DNA of 64,000 bases. Source: Occultella glacieicola (lineage in GTDB: Bacteria > Actinomycetota > Actinomycetes > Actinomycetales > Beutenbergiaceae). This document shows, one piece after another, positions 1-8,166 of the stretch. Position 1 is the stretch's first letter. The number at the start of each line of letters is the position of its first letter. The stretch is from the NCBI RefSeq assembly GCF_004353825.1, contig NZ_SMNA01000001.1:248001-312000 (forward strand). The letters are read 5' to 3'. Under the pieces are notes generated by a model, which did no database searches, was not told the DNA's origin, and saw only the letters and a program-made list of their open reading frames with translations. Made by a program: the position numbers and the translations under genes.

Positions 1-1
1 C

Positions 2-349
2 GACCCGGCGCCCGAGGCGTTCCTCGTCGAGGGCGACCGCCCCGGGCTGATCGACTGGACCGGAGCCACCGACGGCCCGGTGCTCTACGACGTGGCGTCC
101 GCCGTCATGTACCTCGGCGGGCGGCGCCGGGCGGACCCCTTCCTACGGTCCTACCACCTCCCCGCCGATGCGGACCTGACCCACCTGGACGCCATGCGCC
201 GGTACCGGTTCGCGGTCCAGGCTGCCTACTTCGCGGAGCGCCTGACAGGCTCCGATCGGACCGGCCTCACGGACCCCGCCGGCAACCACAAAGGCTTGGA
301 CGATGCGCGGCGCGGCCTGGTCGTGCTCGGGGTGATCGACGAGCCGTGA
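2..349 (+). CDS. Phosphotransferase (APH/choline kinase fold), 3' end only
   Basis: The gene enters from the left edge, so only the last 115 residues are visible. The segment GLIDWTGATDGPVLYDVAS near the start matches the metal-binding Asp region (I-D-W followed by G-x-x-x-Y-D) of the aminoglycoside phosphotransferase / choline kinase superfamily. The catalytic H-G-D loop would lie just upstream, outside the window. The rest is the helical C-terminal lobe. The substrate cannot be told from this fragment; members phosphorylate aminoglycosides, sugars, homoserine or choline. The family assignment rests on one motif plus the helical tail. Confidence 0.6.
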   Translation, partial: DPAPEAFLVEGDRPGLIDWTGATDGPVLYDVASAVMYLGGRRRADPFLRSYHLPADADLTHLDAMRRYRFAVQAAYFAERLTGSDRTGLTDPAGNHKGLDDARRGLVVLGVIDEP

Positions 350-392
350 CCCGGCGGCCAGGGGGAGCCGACCACGAAAGTGTGAGCGGATC

Positions 393-1500
393 ATGGACGG
401 CAAATCGTGCGTTTGGGTGGCACAACCGAGGGAGGCCGTCCAACGGGCGGTCGAAATGGACGGTGCCCGCGTGGCTCACGTGCCTGCGCCCGGAAACAGC
501 CCAGTCTCGACCCACCAGCCGACCCAGGAACCGGTCGCGACGTCGACCGAGAAGCTCTGGAGCCGCGAGTTCGTACTCGCGTGGATCGTGAACTTCTTCC
601 TGGCCTCGACCGCTGCCATGAAACTGGCCCAGTCCGTGATCCCGCGCGCACGGCAGGGTGAGGGGACCGGCTACTTCACGCTGAGCATGACACTGGCGAC
701 GGCGGTCGGCCCGCTGCTCGGCCTGCTACTGGTGCACCACGTCGGCTACGGTGCACTGTCCGCCGGGCTCGACCGTTGCATCGGTGCTGGCGCTCGTCAT
801 CGCCCTGTTCCTGCGCACGAGGAGCGTTGCGCCCGAGCGGGAGGCCCGGGCGCGGCTGCTGCGGTTCCGGCCCGCGGACATGCTGCACCCGGCCGTGCTG
901 CCGGTCGCGAGCTTCATGCTCGTCCTCGCGATCTGCTACTCCGGCGTACTCACCTACCTGCAGCCGTACGCCGCCAAGGCCGGGCCGGCCGGCGGTGCGA
1001 GCGTCTTCTTCCTCGTCTACGCGGTGTCGATGCTGCTCACCCCGACGATCATGGGACGGCTGCAGGATCGGCGCGGCGACAATGTCGTGATCGTCATAGC
1101 GGTGCTTGCGTTCGCCGTCGGGCTGGCGCTGCTGGGGCCGGCCGGCAGCGACGCACTCCTCATCGTCGCCGGAGTGGCGATGGGCCTGGGCTTCGGGTCG
1201 CTGCTAGGTGCGCTGCAGGCAGTCGCGGTCTCGAAGGTGCCGATGCGGCGGGTGGGTGTCGCGATCTCGACGCACTACTTCATGGTCGACCTGGGCATCG
1301 GGCTCGGGCCGGTGCTGCTCGGCCTCGGTCTGGGTGTGTTCGGGTTCGACACGATGTATCTCGCGCCGGCCGGCGTCGCCCTGGTCTCCCTCGGACTGTA
1401 CGAGCTCGTCCACGGGCGGCACGAGCGGGCCTGCCGTCGGGCGGGGTCCGAGGACAGCGAGGGTGTGGCAGCCGTGGAGGAACAGTTCGTCATGCGTTGA
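393..1500 (+). pseudogene. Decayed MFS transporter gene (internal deletion plus frameshift)
   Basis: Two overlapping reading frames together spell most of a major facilitator drug-efflux protein. The first frame, from an ATG at 393, gives the N-terminal LWSREFVLAWIVNFF. It then jumps within a few residues to AMKLAQSVIPRARQGEGTG, which in intact relatives lies after transmembrane helix 3-4. This implies an in-frame loss of about 90-100 codons. Near 765-772 the protein frame shifts: GYGALSAG ends in one frame and TVASVLALVIALFLR continues in the other. That second frame then runs with clear membrane helices to the stop at 1500. Neither frame encodes a 12-helix protein, so the gene is almost certainly dead. 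The exact original start is uncertain; 456 is an alternative ATG. Confidence 0.75.
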
Positions 1501-1546
1501 CCGCGCCGATGACGGCCGGTTCTTGAAGGCGAGGCGCGAGAGGCCC

Positions 1547-1552
1547 TAGGTT
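1547..1552 (+). promoter_or_regulatory. -10 box TAGGTT of a leaderless promoter
   Basis: TAGGTT fits the actinobacterial TAnnnT -10 pattern and is followed by only 6 nt before the ATG at 1559. No Shine-Dalgarno sequence is present, which is consistent with transcription starting at the start codon. Confidence 0.5.
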
Positions 1553-1558
1553 CACGAG

Positions 1559-2122
1559 ATGGGGCACTTCGAGTGGGGGCCGCCGGGCGATGACGACGCG
1601 CCGACTGCCGTCATGCTTCCTGGTGGCCTCTACTCCGTCCAGGGTCCGCTGCTCTACTGGTGCGCCGAGGTGCTGCTCCAACGAGGGTGGCGAGTGATCG
1701 GGGTCGTCTGGCCGCCGGAGGTCTCCTCGGCAGCGGACCCTCGTCACCACGTCGAGGCGGAACTCGACGCGGTCATTGCCGCAGTCGGCGGAACCCCGGA
1801 CCTCGTCGTCGCCAAATCGCTGGGAAGCCACGCGCTCCCGTGGTCGATCCGGGAAGGCGTCCCTGGAGTCTGGCTGACCCCGGTACTCACCGACCCCACC
1901 GTGATCGATGCCCTGGCCCGCGCCGGGCCGAGCCACCTCGCGATAGGAGGCACCGTCGATCCGATGTGGGCCCCCGCCGCCACCCTGACGACACGCGCCG
2001 TCCTCAAGACCATCGGCGACGCCGACCACAGCATCCTCGTCCCGTCCGACTGGGAGGAGTCCATGCGGGCCCAGCAGGAACTCATGGCCGTCATCGCGGA
2101 ACACGTCGACGGCACACGCTGA
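1559..2122 (+). CDS. Alpha/beta hydrolase-like protein
   Basis: This 187-residue protein has the outline of a small alpha/beta hydrolase. An early strand carries PTAVMLPGG (oxyanion-hole region). AKSLGSHAL about 100 residues in fits a nucleophile elbow (x-S-x-G-x). Later elements are IGGTVDPMW, where the acidic residue would be expected, and DADHSIL, whose His is in the right place to complete a triad. The protein is short for the superfamily and has no lid. The substrate is unknown. The ATG at 1559 follows a -10 box directly and no ribosome binding site is seen, suggesting a leaderless mRNA. It stands alone between a pseudogene and a convergent TetR gene. Confidence 0.55.
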   Translation: MGHFEWGPPGDDDAPTAVMLPGGLYSVQGPLLYWCAEVLLQRGWRVIGVVWPPEVSSAADPRHHVEAELDAVIAAVGGTPDLVVAKSLGSHALPWSIREGVPGVWLTPVLTDPTVIDALARAGPSHLAIGGTVDPMWAPAATLTTRAVLKTIGDADHSILVPSDWEESMRAQQELMAVIAEHVDGTR

Positions 2123-2214
2123 CGCGCCCCTGAAGAACCGGGCGGTTCAGGAACCTTGCCGGCCACGAACCCGAACGCCCGCAGTCCGTGGGTCTCTTCG
2201 AAGATCGACCGCCG

Positions 2215-2805
2215 TCAGGGGCTCGGCCGGCCCGCCCCCGGTGCGAACGCGTCCCCGAAGATCGTCAGGATGCGCCGGGCCACGGCGTCGCGCTGGTCCG
2301 GATCGGTGCGGGAGATCTCGCTGGCGAGCATGCCGGTCGCGAGCGTGATGTGCCCCGGGTCCACGTGGTCGCCGACGCGTCCCGCTGCCTGCTCGCGCTC
2401 GACCAGCCGTTGGACGACCTCGAAGAAGCGGGCGCCCAGGGCCTCGACGCGAGCGTCGTGGCGATGCCGGTCGATCAGCTCCAGGAACCCCACCGAGCTC
2501 GTCGCCTGCGCGATCACCCGGTCGAACAGGTCGTCGAGGGTGACGTCCGCAGGCTGGGCGAACGCCTCGAGCTCGGCGAGGTTCTCCTCGTAGACCGCCA
2601 CGGCCAGGGCCGTGCGGTCGGGGAAGTGCCGGTACAGACTGCCCTGTCCCACGCCCGCGCGCTTGGCGACGGCACTGAACGGGGCGTCCATGCCGGCGTC
2701 CGCGTAGATCTGCCGGGCCGCGGCGATCAGCGCCCGGCGGTTGTCAGGTCCCGCCGCCGGCCCGCGGTTGGCCCGGGGCGAGGCGGCCGACTGCTGCGTG
2801 GCCAC
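2215..2805 (-). CDS. TetR/AcrR family transcriptional regulator
   Basis: A 196-residue DNA-binding regulator. The N-terminal helix-turn-helix is plain: RRALIAAARQIYADAG followed by FSAVAKRAGVGQGSLYRHF and PDRTALAVAVYEE. The C-terminal two thirds is a helical ligand/dimerisation domain with no recognisable specificity. The GTG start at 2805 lies 6 nt after a TACACT box (2812-2817), so the mRNA is probably leaderless. No obvious divergent partner faces it. The sugar operon upstream ends with a hairpin before this promoter, so its targets are not evident from position. Confidence 0.85.
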   Translation of the reverse strand: MATQQSAASPRANRGPAAGPDNRRALIAAARQIYADAGMDAPFSAVAKRAGVGQGSLYRHFPDRTALAVAVYEENLAELEAFAQPADVTLDDLFDRVIAQATSSVGFLELIDRHRHDARVEALGARFFEVVQRLVEREQAAGRVGDHVDPGHITLATGMLASEISRTDPDQRDAVARRILTIFGDAFAPGAGRPSP

Positions 2806-2811
2806 AGGCGC

Positions 2812-2817
2812 AGTGTA
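2812..2817 (-). promoter_or_regulatory. -10 box TACACT for the TetR gene (leaderless)
   Basis: Read on the minus strand, TACACT is followed by GCGCCT and then the GTG start codon at 2805. This is the same 6-7 nt geometry as other leaderless starts in the window. Confidence 0.5.
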
Positions 2818-2869
2818 GGACCGCCCCCACCGCGGGGTGTCGGGTATCGGTCCAGTGGCTCTCAGGCCG

Positions 2870-2928
2870 CCGAACGCGCGGTTGCCCCCGGCGCCGGTCG
2901 CGTGGACCCGGGGGAACGGCGCGTTCGG
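2870..2928 (-). terminator. Long hairpin closing the sugar transport operon
   Basis: The arms at 2870-2889 and 2910-2928 are complementary over about 19 bp (core CCGAACGCGC / GCGCGTTCGG) with one mismatch and one bulge, and a 20 nt loop. The hairpin lies about 28 nt beyond the stop codon of the last gene of the minus-strand operon and before the TetR promoter. No U-tract follows, which is common for terminators in high-GC actinobacteria. Confidence 0.55.
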
Positions 2929-2955
2929 GCGGAGGCGGGGGCCGGGGGTCGGGGG

Positions 2956-3666
2956 TCAGACGGCGACGGTGGCTCCGCGGGGGAGCACCGGGGACAGCGT
3001 GTACCGCGAGTTCGCCCAGGCCGCGTACAACAGCGGGGTCGAGGCCAGGCCGAGCGCGACCGCGGGGTGCAGGGCGAACAGGGTGGCGAGCAGGCCGAGC
3101 ACGACCAGCGAGACGAGGGTGAGGTACCAGCGGCGCACGCCCAGGTACAGGCTCGCCTTCAGCACGTCCCGCAGCCGGGCGTCCGGCCGCTCGACGCTCG
3201 CCACCAGCGTGAGCAGCGCCGTGAGGGTGGCGAGCACGCACAACACCACCAGCAGCGGGGTCGCCACCGCGCCCAGGCGAGTGCCGGAGATGGCGACGAC
3301 GTCCACCCCGAGCACCACCGCCGTCGTGCACAGCAGCGTCCCGACGGCGAGCGAGCGCCGCAGGTGCCGCACCCACGCCCGACAGAACGTTCGCACCACC
3401 TCGACGCCCCGGGTCAGGGTGTACTGGCGGAAGACGGCGAACGCGGCCGTGACCGCGGGCGTCGCCGCGACCGCCGCGACCGCGAGCACCGGCCAGGAGG
3501 AGACCGGGTCGGTCGTGACCAGCAGGACCACCAGGGGCAGCGAGCCGAGGACGAGCGCCACGTTCGTCATGACGACCAGGTAGGCGACGCCGAAGACGGT
3601 CTCCCAGGTGTCCGCGGACAAGCGTGGGAGGCGGGTCCGGTGCTGTGGGCCGGGTGTCTGCGGCAT
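2956..3666 (-). CDS. YesL/DUF624 family membrane protein
   Basis: A 236-residue membrane protein with about six hydrophobic segments. It has the DUF624 (YesL) layout: an N-terminal ETVFGVAYLVVMTNVALVLG segment, the FRQYTLTRG loop, and two further pairs of helices. YesL proteins are usually encoded with carbohydrate ABC transporters, as here; their molecular role is not established. The ATG at 3666 lies 5 nt after the upstream permease stop, so the two are translated together. It is the last gene of the sugar operon and is followed by a strong hairpin. Confidence 0.75.
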   Translation of the reverse strand: MPQTPGPQHRTRLPRLSADTWETVFGVAYLVVMTNVALVLGSLPLVVLLVTTDPVSSWPVLAVAAVAATPAVTAAFAVFRQYTLTRGVEVVRTFCRAWVRHLRRSLAVGTLLCTTAVVLGVDVVAISGTRLGAVATPLLVVLCVLATLTALLTLVASVERPDARLRDVLKASLYLGVRRWYLTLVSLVVLGLLATLFALHPAVALGLASTPLLYAAWANSRYTLSPVLPRGATVAV

Positions 3667-3671
3667 GGTCC

Positions 3672-4559
3672 TCAGCCCTTCAGTCCGGCGGTGGCGATGC
3701 CCTGCACGAAGTAGCGCTGGCCGAGCATGAAGATGATCGCGATCGGCAGCACGGAGAGCACCGACCCGGTCATGATCAGCGCGTACTCGGCGTTGTACTG
3801 GGACACGAACGTCTTGAGCCCGATCTGGATCGTCCACAGGTCCCGGTCACGCAGGTAGATCAGTGGGCCGAGGTAGTCGTTCCAGGTGTTCACGAACGTC
3901 AGCAGGGTGAGCGTGGCGACGGCCGGCCCCGACAACGGCAACACGATCCGGCGCCAGATCGAGTACTCGGACAGGCCGTCGATCCGGGCCGCCTCGGAGA
4001 GCTCCTCGGGGATCGAGTCGTAGTACTGCTTCATCAGGAACACCCCGAACGCACCGAACGCCTGCAGCGCGATGATCGCCCAGAGCGTGTTCGAGAGCCC
4101 GAACCGCGACATCAGGATGAACTGCGGGATCATGTACGCCTGCCACGGCACCGCGATCGTGCCGATGTAGGCCAGGAACAGCACGTCGCGGCCGCGGAAG
4201 CGCATCTTCGAGAAGCCGTAGGCGGCGAAGCTGCCGGTGAACACCTGCAGGAACGTCACGGTCACGGACAGGATCAGGGTGTTCTTCAGCCACGTGGTCA
4301 TGTCCGACTTGGACCAGATGTCCACGTAGTTGCTCCAGACCACCGGGTCCGGGAACCACTGGATCGGGACGGTGAACACCTGGTTGTTCGACTTCAGCGA
4401 GGACGTGACCATCCAGAAGAACGGCAGCATGATCACGGCCGCGGCCGCGATCAGCACCGCGTACAGGACGACCTTGCCGACCAGGCTGCGGCGGTTGCGG
4501 GCGTCCCGCTCGGGCCGGGGGGTGGTCGCCTGCGGGCGGTCCAGGGTGAGCGTGGCCAT
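3672..4559 (-). CDS. Carbohydrate ABC transporter permease, MalG type
   Basis: The 295-residue inner-membrane permease has six predicted helices and the cytoplasmic coupling loop EAARIDGLSEYSIWRRIVLP, the EAA motif of binding-protein-dependent sugar importers. The C-terminal ending QRYFVQGIATAGLKG is characteristic of MalG/LacG-type subunits. It pairs with the MalF-type permease encoded just upstream: the stop of that gene and this ATG share one nucleotide (TGATG), indicating coupled translation. No ATPase gene is in the cluster, so a shared MsiK/UgpC-like ATPase from elsewhere in the genome is presumably used, as is usual for actinobacterial CUT1 systems. Confidence 0.9.
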   Translation of the reverse strand: MATLTLDRPQATTPRPERDARNRRSLVGKVVLYAVLIAAAAVIMLPFFWMVTSSLKSNNQVFTVPIQWFPDPVVWSNYVDIWSKSDMTTWLKNTLILSVTVTFLQVFTGSFAAYGFSKMRFRGRDVLFLAYIGTIAVPWQAYMIPQFILMSRFGLSNTLWAIIALQAFGAFGVFLMKQYYDSIPEELSEAARIDGLSEYSIWRRIVLPLSGPAVATLTLLTFVNTWNDYLGPLIYLRDRDLWTIQIGLKTFVSQYNAEYALIMTGSVLSVLPIAIIFMLGQRYFVQGIATAGLKG

Positions 4560-5488
4560 CAGGCGTTCCTCCGCTTGTTGACGAGGAACTGCACCACGGT
4601 GACGGTGATGCAGATCGCGAACAGGACGATCGCCACGGCGGAGGCGTAGCCGAACTGCTGCTCCTCGAAGCCCTTGCGGTAGATGTACTGGGACAGCACG
4701 AGCGTGGAGGTGCCGGGACCGCCGTCGGTCATCACCAGGATCAGGTCGAAGATCTTGAAACTGGCGATCGTCAGCATGACGGTGACGAAGAACGTGGTCG
4801 GCCGCAGGCTCGGGATCGTCACGTTCCAGAACCGTTGGAGCTTGTTCGCCCCGTCCACCCGCGCGGCCTCGTAGAGCTCGCCCGGGATCGCCTGCAGACC
4901 GGCGAGGAACAGCAGCATGTAGTAGCCCATGTCCCGCCAGGTGCTCACCAGTGCCACGGCGGGCATGGCCCAGGTGGTCGAGGTGGTCCAGCCGGGCGGG
5001 TTGTCGATACCGAGTGCCATCAGGATCTGGTTGACCGGGCCGGACTCGGGGGAGAACAGCATGTTCCAGACCACGGCGATCGCGACGATCGAGGTGATGT
5101 AGGGGAAGAACGCGACCGTGCGGAAGAACGCGACGCCGCGGAGCTTGGTGTTCAGCAGCATGGCCAGGCCGAGGGACACCGCGAGCGTCAGCGGGATGTG
5201 CATGAGCGCGTAGTAGCCGGTGTTCCGCAGGGCGGTGTGGAACGTGCGGTCGCCGAGCAGCTTCTCGAAGTTCTCCAGGCCCACCCATTCGGCGGCGCCG
5301 AACACGTTCCAGGACGTGAACGCCAGGTAGAACAGGATCAACACCGGCACCAGGGTCAGCACGGCGAAGCCGATGAAGTTCGGCAGGATGAACGTCCAGC
5401 CGATGAGCGAGTTCCGGAGCTTCAGCCGGCTGCCGGGTGGGCGCTGGCGTGGCGCCCGGGTGGGGGCCGGCACGGCGGTGGTCGCCAT
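4559..5488 (-). CDS. Carbohydrate ABC transporter permease, MalF type
   Basis: This 309-residue permease has six transmembrane segments starting with WTFILPNFIGFAVLTLVPV, the usual opening of MalF/UgpA-type subunits. The EAA loop is EAARVDGANKLQRFWNVTIP. It forms the translocation channel together with the adjacent MalG-type protein and accepts substrate from the lipoprotein encoded upstream. The gene lies 74 nt downstream of the binding-protein gene. The substrate cannot be read from sequence; the hydroxyacid dehydrogenase at the head of the operon hints at a sugar acid or an oligosaccharide that yields one. Confidence 0.9.
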   Translation of the reverse strand: MATTAVPAPTRAPRQRPPGSRLKLRNSLIGWTFILPNFIGFAVLTLVPVLILFYLAFTSWNVFGAAEWVGLENFEKLLGDRTFHTALRNTGYYALMHIPLTLAVSLGLAMLLNTKLRGVAFFRTVAFFPYITSIVAIAVVWNMLFSPESGPVNQILMALGIDNPPGWTTSTTWAMPAVALVSTWRDMGYYMLLFLAGLQAIPGELYEAARVDGANKLQRFWNVTIPSLRPTTFFVTVMLTIASFKIFDLILVMTDGGPGTSTLVLSQYIYRKGFEEQQFGYASAVAIVLFAICITVTVVQFLVNKRRNA

Positions 5489-5562
5489 GGGTTCTCCTCG
5501 TCGAAGTGAGCCCCGGTGCCGGCCGTGGCGGCCGGCACCGGGACGCAGGGTGCGGGTTCGGG

Positions 5563-6867
5563 TCAGCCGACCTCGGCGGCGGCGCGGTCCATCGCCTCGG
5601 CGATCCCGTCCGCCGGGGAGACGCTCCCGGACATGATCGCGGTGTGGGCGTCGCCGAGGATGTTCTGCAGCGCGACCGTGTTGACGTCGACCGGGTTCTC
5701 CGGGCGGACGTCGTGCGTGGAGAACGCGAACTGGGAGAGTTCGTCGGTGGGCACGCCCTCGATGCCGAAGAACGTCTCGGTCACGGCCTCGTTCGTGATG
5801 GCCGGCGTGATGCCGATCTCGGCCAGGGCCGAGGCGGCGTCCTCGCTGCCGACGAACGTCAGGAACTCCATGGCGGCCGCGGCCACGTCGTCATCGACGG
5901 CGGGGTTGATGCCGATCCCGGTCGGGTCCGCGAACGTGACCGGCTCGTCGGTCGTGGAGTCGTCGAACTGCGGTGCCGGGGCGAAGCCCCAGTTGAACGT
6001 CTCCGCCTCGCCCGAGGCCTGCTGTGCGAGCAGGGTCGCGACGTACCAGGAGCCCATCGGCATCATCGCGGCCTGCTGGGTGCCGAACTGCGACTGGTAG
6101 GTGAGCGAGTTCGTGGTCAGGGTCCCGAAGTCGACCTGCGCACCGGCGTCCTGCAGCGCGACCGCACGCTCGTAGTAGGGAACCAGGTACTCCCAGTCGC
6201 CGGAGAGCAGGTCGGCGCCGTCGGACTGGGCGTTCGCGAAGCCCTGCACCACGGACTGCCAGCCGTGCTGGTAGGTACCCTTGGCATCGCTGCCCGCCGT
6301 GGTCAGGCCGGCGGTCAAGTCCTCGGCGGCGGTGGCGTAGTCGTCCCAGGTCCAGGATCCGTCCGGGTAGGCGATGCCGGCCGCGTCGAACAGGTCCTTG
6401 TTGTAGTAGAGGTACCACGCGTCCTGGCGGTACGGGATCGCGTAGGTCACGCCGTCGACCGTGTAGGCGTCCACGCCGTCGACGTCGTCGCCGAGCTCCG
6501 CGGCGACGCTGGAGACGTCCAGGAGCTGGCCGCCGTCCTGGTACGTGACGAAGTTCTTGAGGTTCTTCTGCACGTACATGTCGGGTGCCGTGCCGGCGGC
6601 GAGGTCCGCGATCATCTGGGTGTCGTACTCGGTGGCGTCGTACTCCACCAGCTCGACGGTGACGTTCGGGCTCTGCTCGTGGAAGGCGTCCGCGAGGATC
6701 TGGAACTCCGGGGTGGTGCTCAGGCTCCACCCGGCGAGGGTGATCGTGACCTCGCCGGTGACCTCGCCGTCACCGCCGGGATCGGTGTCCGTGCCGCTGC
6801 TGCAGCCGGCCAGGACGAGCGTCGCGGCGGCCACGGCCGCCGCGCTCATCATAATGGTGCGCTTCAT
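5563..6867 (-). CDS. Extracellular sugar-binding lipoprotein of the ABC importer
   Basis: A 434-residue family 1 extracellular solute-binding protein. The signal peptide ends in a lipobox LVLAGC with the lipidated Cys at residue 22, so the protein is anchored outside the membrane. The mature part opens with the typical strand VTITLAGWS and contains FNWGFAPAPQF and GIGINPAVDDD segments of the CUT1 binding-protein fold. The ATG at 6867 is preceded by GGAGAA; an upstream in-frame start lacks support. Its product delivers the sugar to the two permeases encoded downstream. In such operons this gene is usually expressed most strongly. Confidence 0.9.
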   Translation of the reverse strand: MKRTIMMSAAAVAAATLVLAGCSSGTDTDPGGDGEVTGEVTITLAGWSLSTTPEFQILADAFHEQSPNVTVELVEYDATEYDTQMIADLAAGTAPDMYVQKNLKNFVTYQDGGQLLDVSSVAAELGDDVDGVDAYTVDGVTYAIPYRQDAWYLYYNKDLFDAAGIAYPDGSWTWDDYATAAEDLTAGLTTAGSDAKGTYQHGWQSVVQGFANAQSDGADLLSGDWEYLVPYYERAVALQDAGAQVDFGTLTTNSLTYQSQFGTQQAAMMPMGSWYVATLLAQQASGEAETFNWGFAPAPQFDDSTTDEPVTFADPTGIGINPAVDDDVAAAAMEFLTFVGSEDAASALAEIGITPAITNEAVTETFFGIEGVPTDELSQFAFSTHDVRPENPVDVNTVALQNILGDAHTAIMSGSVSPADGIAEAMDRAAAEVG

Positions 6868-6949
6868 TGCGTTCTCCCTCTCGAGGGTCGTGCCCAAAGG
6901 GCGGGTTTTCGGGTAATCGGGTCGGCCGCGGGGGGGCGACGGCGGAGGT

Positions 6950-7960
6950 TCAGGCGCTCAGTTCGCTCGCCTCCGGGTTCACGGCGCCCGGCAGCGGGCC
7001 GCCCGCGCGGTACGCGGCCAGTCCGTCGAGGGCGAAGTGGGACAGACGGCGCGTCTCGTTCCCGAGCGAGCCGGCCAGGTGGGGGGTGACCGTCACGTTG
7101 GACAGCGCCAGCAGGGGATGCCCGGCGGGCAGCGGCTCCGGGTCGGTGACGTCGAGGATCGCGTCCAGACGGCCGCTCCCGCACTCGGCCAGCAGCGCCT
7201 CGTGGTCGACGATCGCGCCGCGCGCGGTGTTGATCAGCGTCGCCCCGTCCCGCAGGTGCGCGAGCTCGGCGCGGCCGATCATGTGGTGGGTGCTGGGCAG
7301 CAGAGGCGCGTGCAGCGAGAGGATCTCGGCGCGGGCTAGCACCTCGGGCAGTGGGAGCAACTCACCGCCGGCGGCCCGCACCCGCTCGGGATCGGCGAAC
7401 GGGTCGGCCACGAGGATCGGGCCGGTCTCGAGGACCCGGAGCAGATCGAGCACCCGGCGACCGATCGTGGAGAACCCGACGATCCCGATGGTGCGCCCCA
7501 GGTTGGACAGGTTCCGGGTCGCGAACGAGTTCTGCCACCCGGCCGGCTGCGTCCGGCCGACGTGGGCGAGCGGCAGCGCGCGCTTGCCGGCGAGGATGAT
7601 CGCGGCGAGCGTGTACTCGGCGACCGGCACGGCGTTCATCTCCGCGGCCGAGGCGACCAGCACACCGCGGTCGTGGATGTCCGGCGGCACGAGGTGGCGC
7701 ACGCTCCCCGCGGCGTGCAGGAGCGCGCGCAGTCGCGGCGCCGCGTCCAGGTGGGCGGTGGTGATCGGGGGGCAGCCCCACGACGTGATGAGCACCTCGG
7801 TCTCGCCCAGCCGGTCGGGGTCGACGGCGTCCAGGCCGGTCACGACGACCGGGTCGCCGAGCGTGGCGAGTCCGGCGAGGCGGGCGAGCTCGTCGGGGCC
7901 GAACTGCAGCCCGAAGGTCGCCATGTCCATCGCCAGCAGCACGCGCGGCGTCGTCGTCAC
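6950..7960 (-). CDS. D-isomer-specific 2-hydroxyacid dehydrogenase family protein
   Basis: The 336-residue protein has the two-domain D-2-hydroxyacid dehydrogenase fold. The Rossmann segment is GIVGFSTIGRRVLDLL, in which the middle Gly of GxGxxG is Ser, as in a known subgroup. Further motifs are LHAPLLPSTHHMIG, the catalytic Arg region LINTARGAIVDHEAL, and a C-terminal TPHLAGS with the active-site His. It would oxidise or reduce a 2-hydroxy/2-keto acid with NAD(P). It is the first gene of the sugar-uptake operon (82 nt before the binding protein), so it probably acts on a product of the imported sugar. The GTG at 7960 was chosen because the longer frame runs into the divergent promoter region. 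Confidence 0.85.
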   Translation of the reverse strand: MTTTPRVLLAMDMATFGLQFGPDELARLAGLATLGDPVVVTGLDAVDPDRLGETEVLITSWGCPPITTAHLDAAPRLRALLHAAGSVRHLVPPDIHDRGVLVASAAEMNAVPVAEYTLAAIILAGKRALPLAHVGRTQPAGWQNSFATRNLSNLGRTIGIVGFSTIGRRVLDLLRVLETGPILVADPFADPERVRAAGGELLPLPEVLARAEILSLHAPLLPSTHHMIGRAELAHLRDGATLINTARGAIVDHEALLAECGSGRLDAILDVTDPEPLPAGHPLLALSNVTVTPHLAGSLGNETRRLSHFALDGLAAYRAGGPLPGAVNPEASELSA

Positions 7961-7993
7961 GGAGGCAACTCCCTTGTCGGAATGCTCGAGCAC

Positions 7994-8030
7994 TGATCGA
8001 TTCGTGATCGAAAGTGCGTTACGATCGAAA
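7994..8030. promoter_or_regulatory. Repeated putative operators, cluster 1
   Basis: GTGATCGAAA at 8004-8013 and ACGATCGAAA at 8021-8030 are direct repeats 17 nt apart. The first copy also forms an inverted repeat with an upstream half (TCGAT at 7997-8001, ATCGA at 8007-8011). They lie about 35-70 nt before the dehydrogenase start and are plausible binding sites for the divergently encoded DeoR-LacI regulator. A third copy is at 8117-8126. Confidence 0.5.
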
Positions 8031-8116
8031 ACAGTAAGTTCGGTTGGTGCGAATGTCAACACGCGGACGTCGTGGCAGGTCAGCCTCGCCAACACGGACG
8101 CGGCAGGGACGCGTGC

Positions 8117-8126
8117 GTGATCGAAA
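8117..8126. promoter_or_regulatory. Third GTGATCGAAA repeat, near the regulator gene
   Basis: This is an exact copy of the decamer at 8004-8013, placed about 40 nt before the regulator's ATG. It suggests that the regulator also controls its own promoter. Confidence 0.45.
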
Positions 8127-8166
8127 TGTGATCTACTCTGCTGACGCATCGAAGGGGATTCCACAC

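Noticed and set aside
2188-3714. A 508-codon plus-strand open frame
   Set aside because: It is antisense to the TetR and YesL genes and has low-complexity Arg/Gly/Asp composition without any motif.
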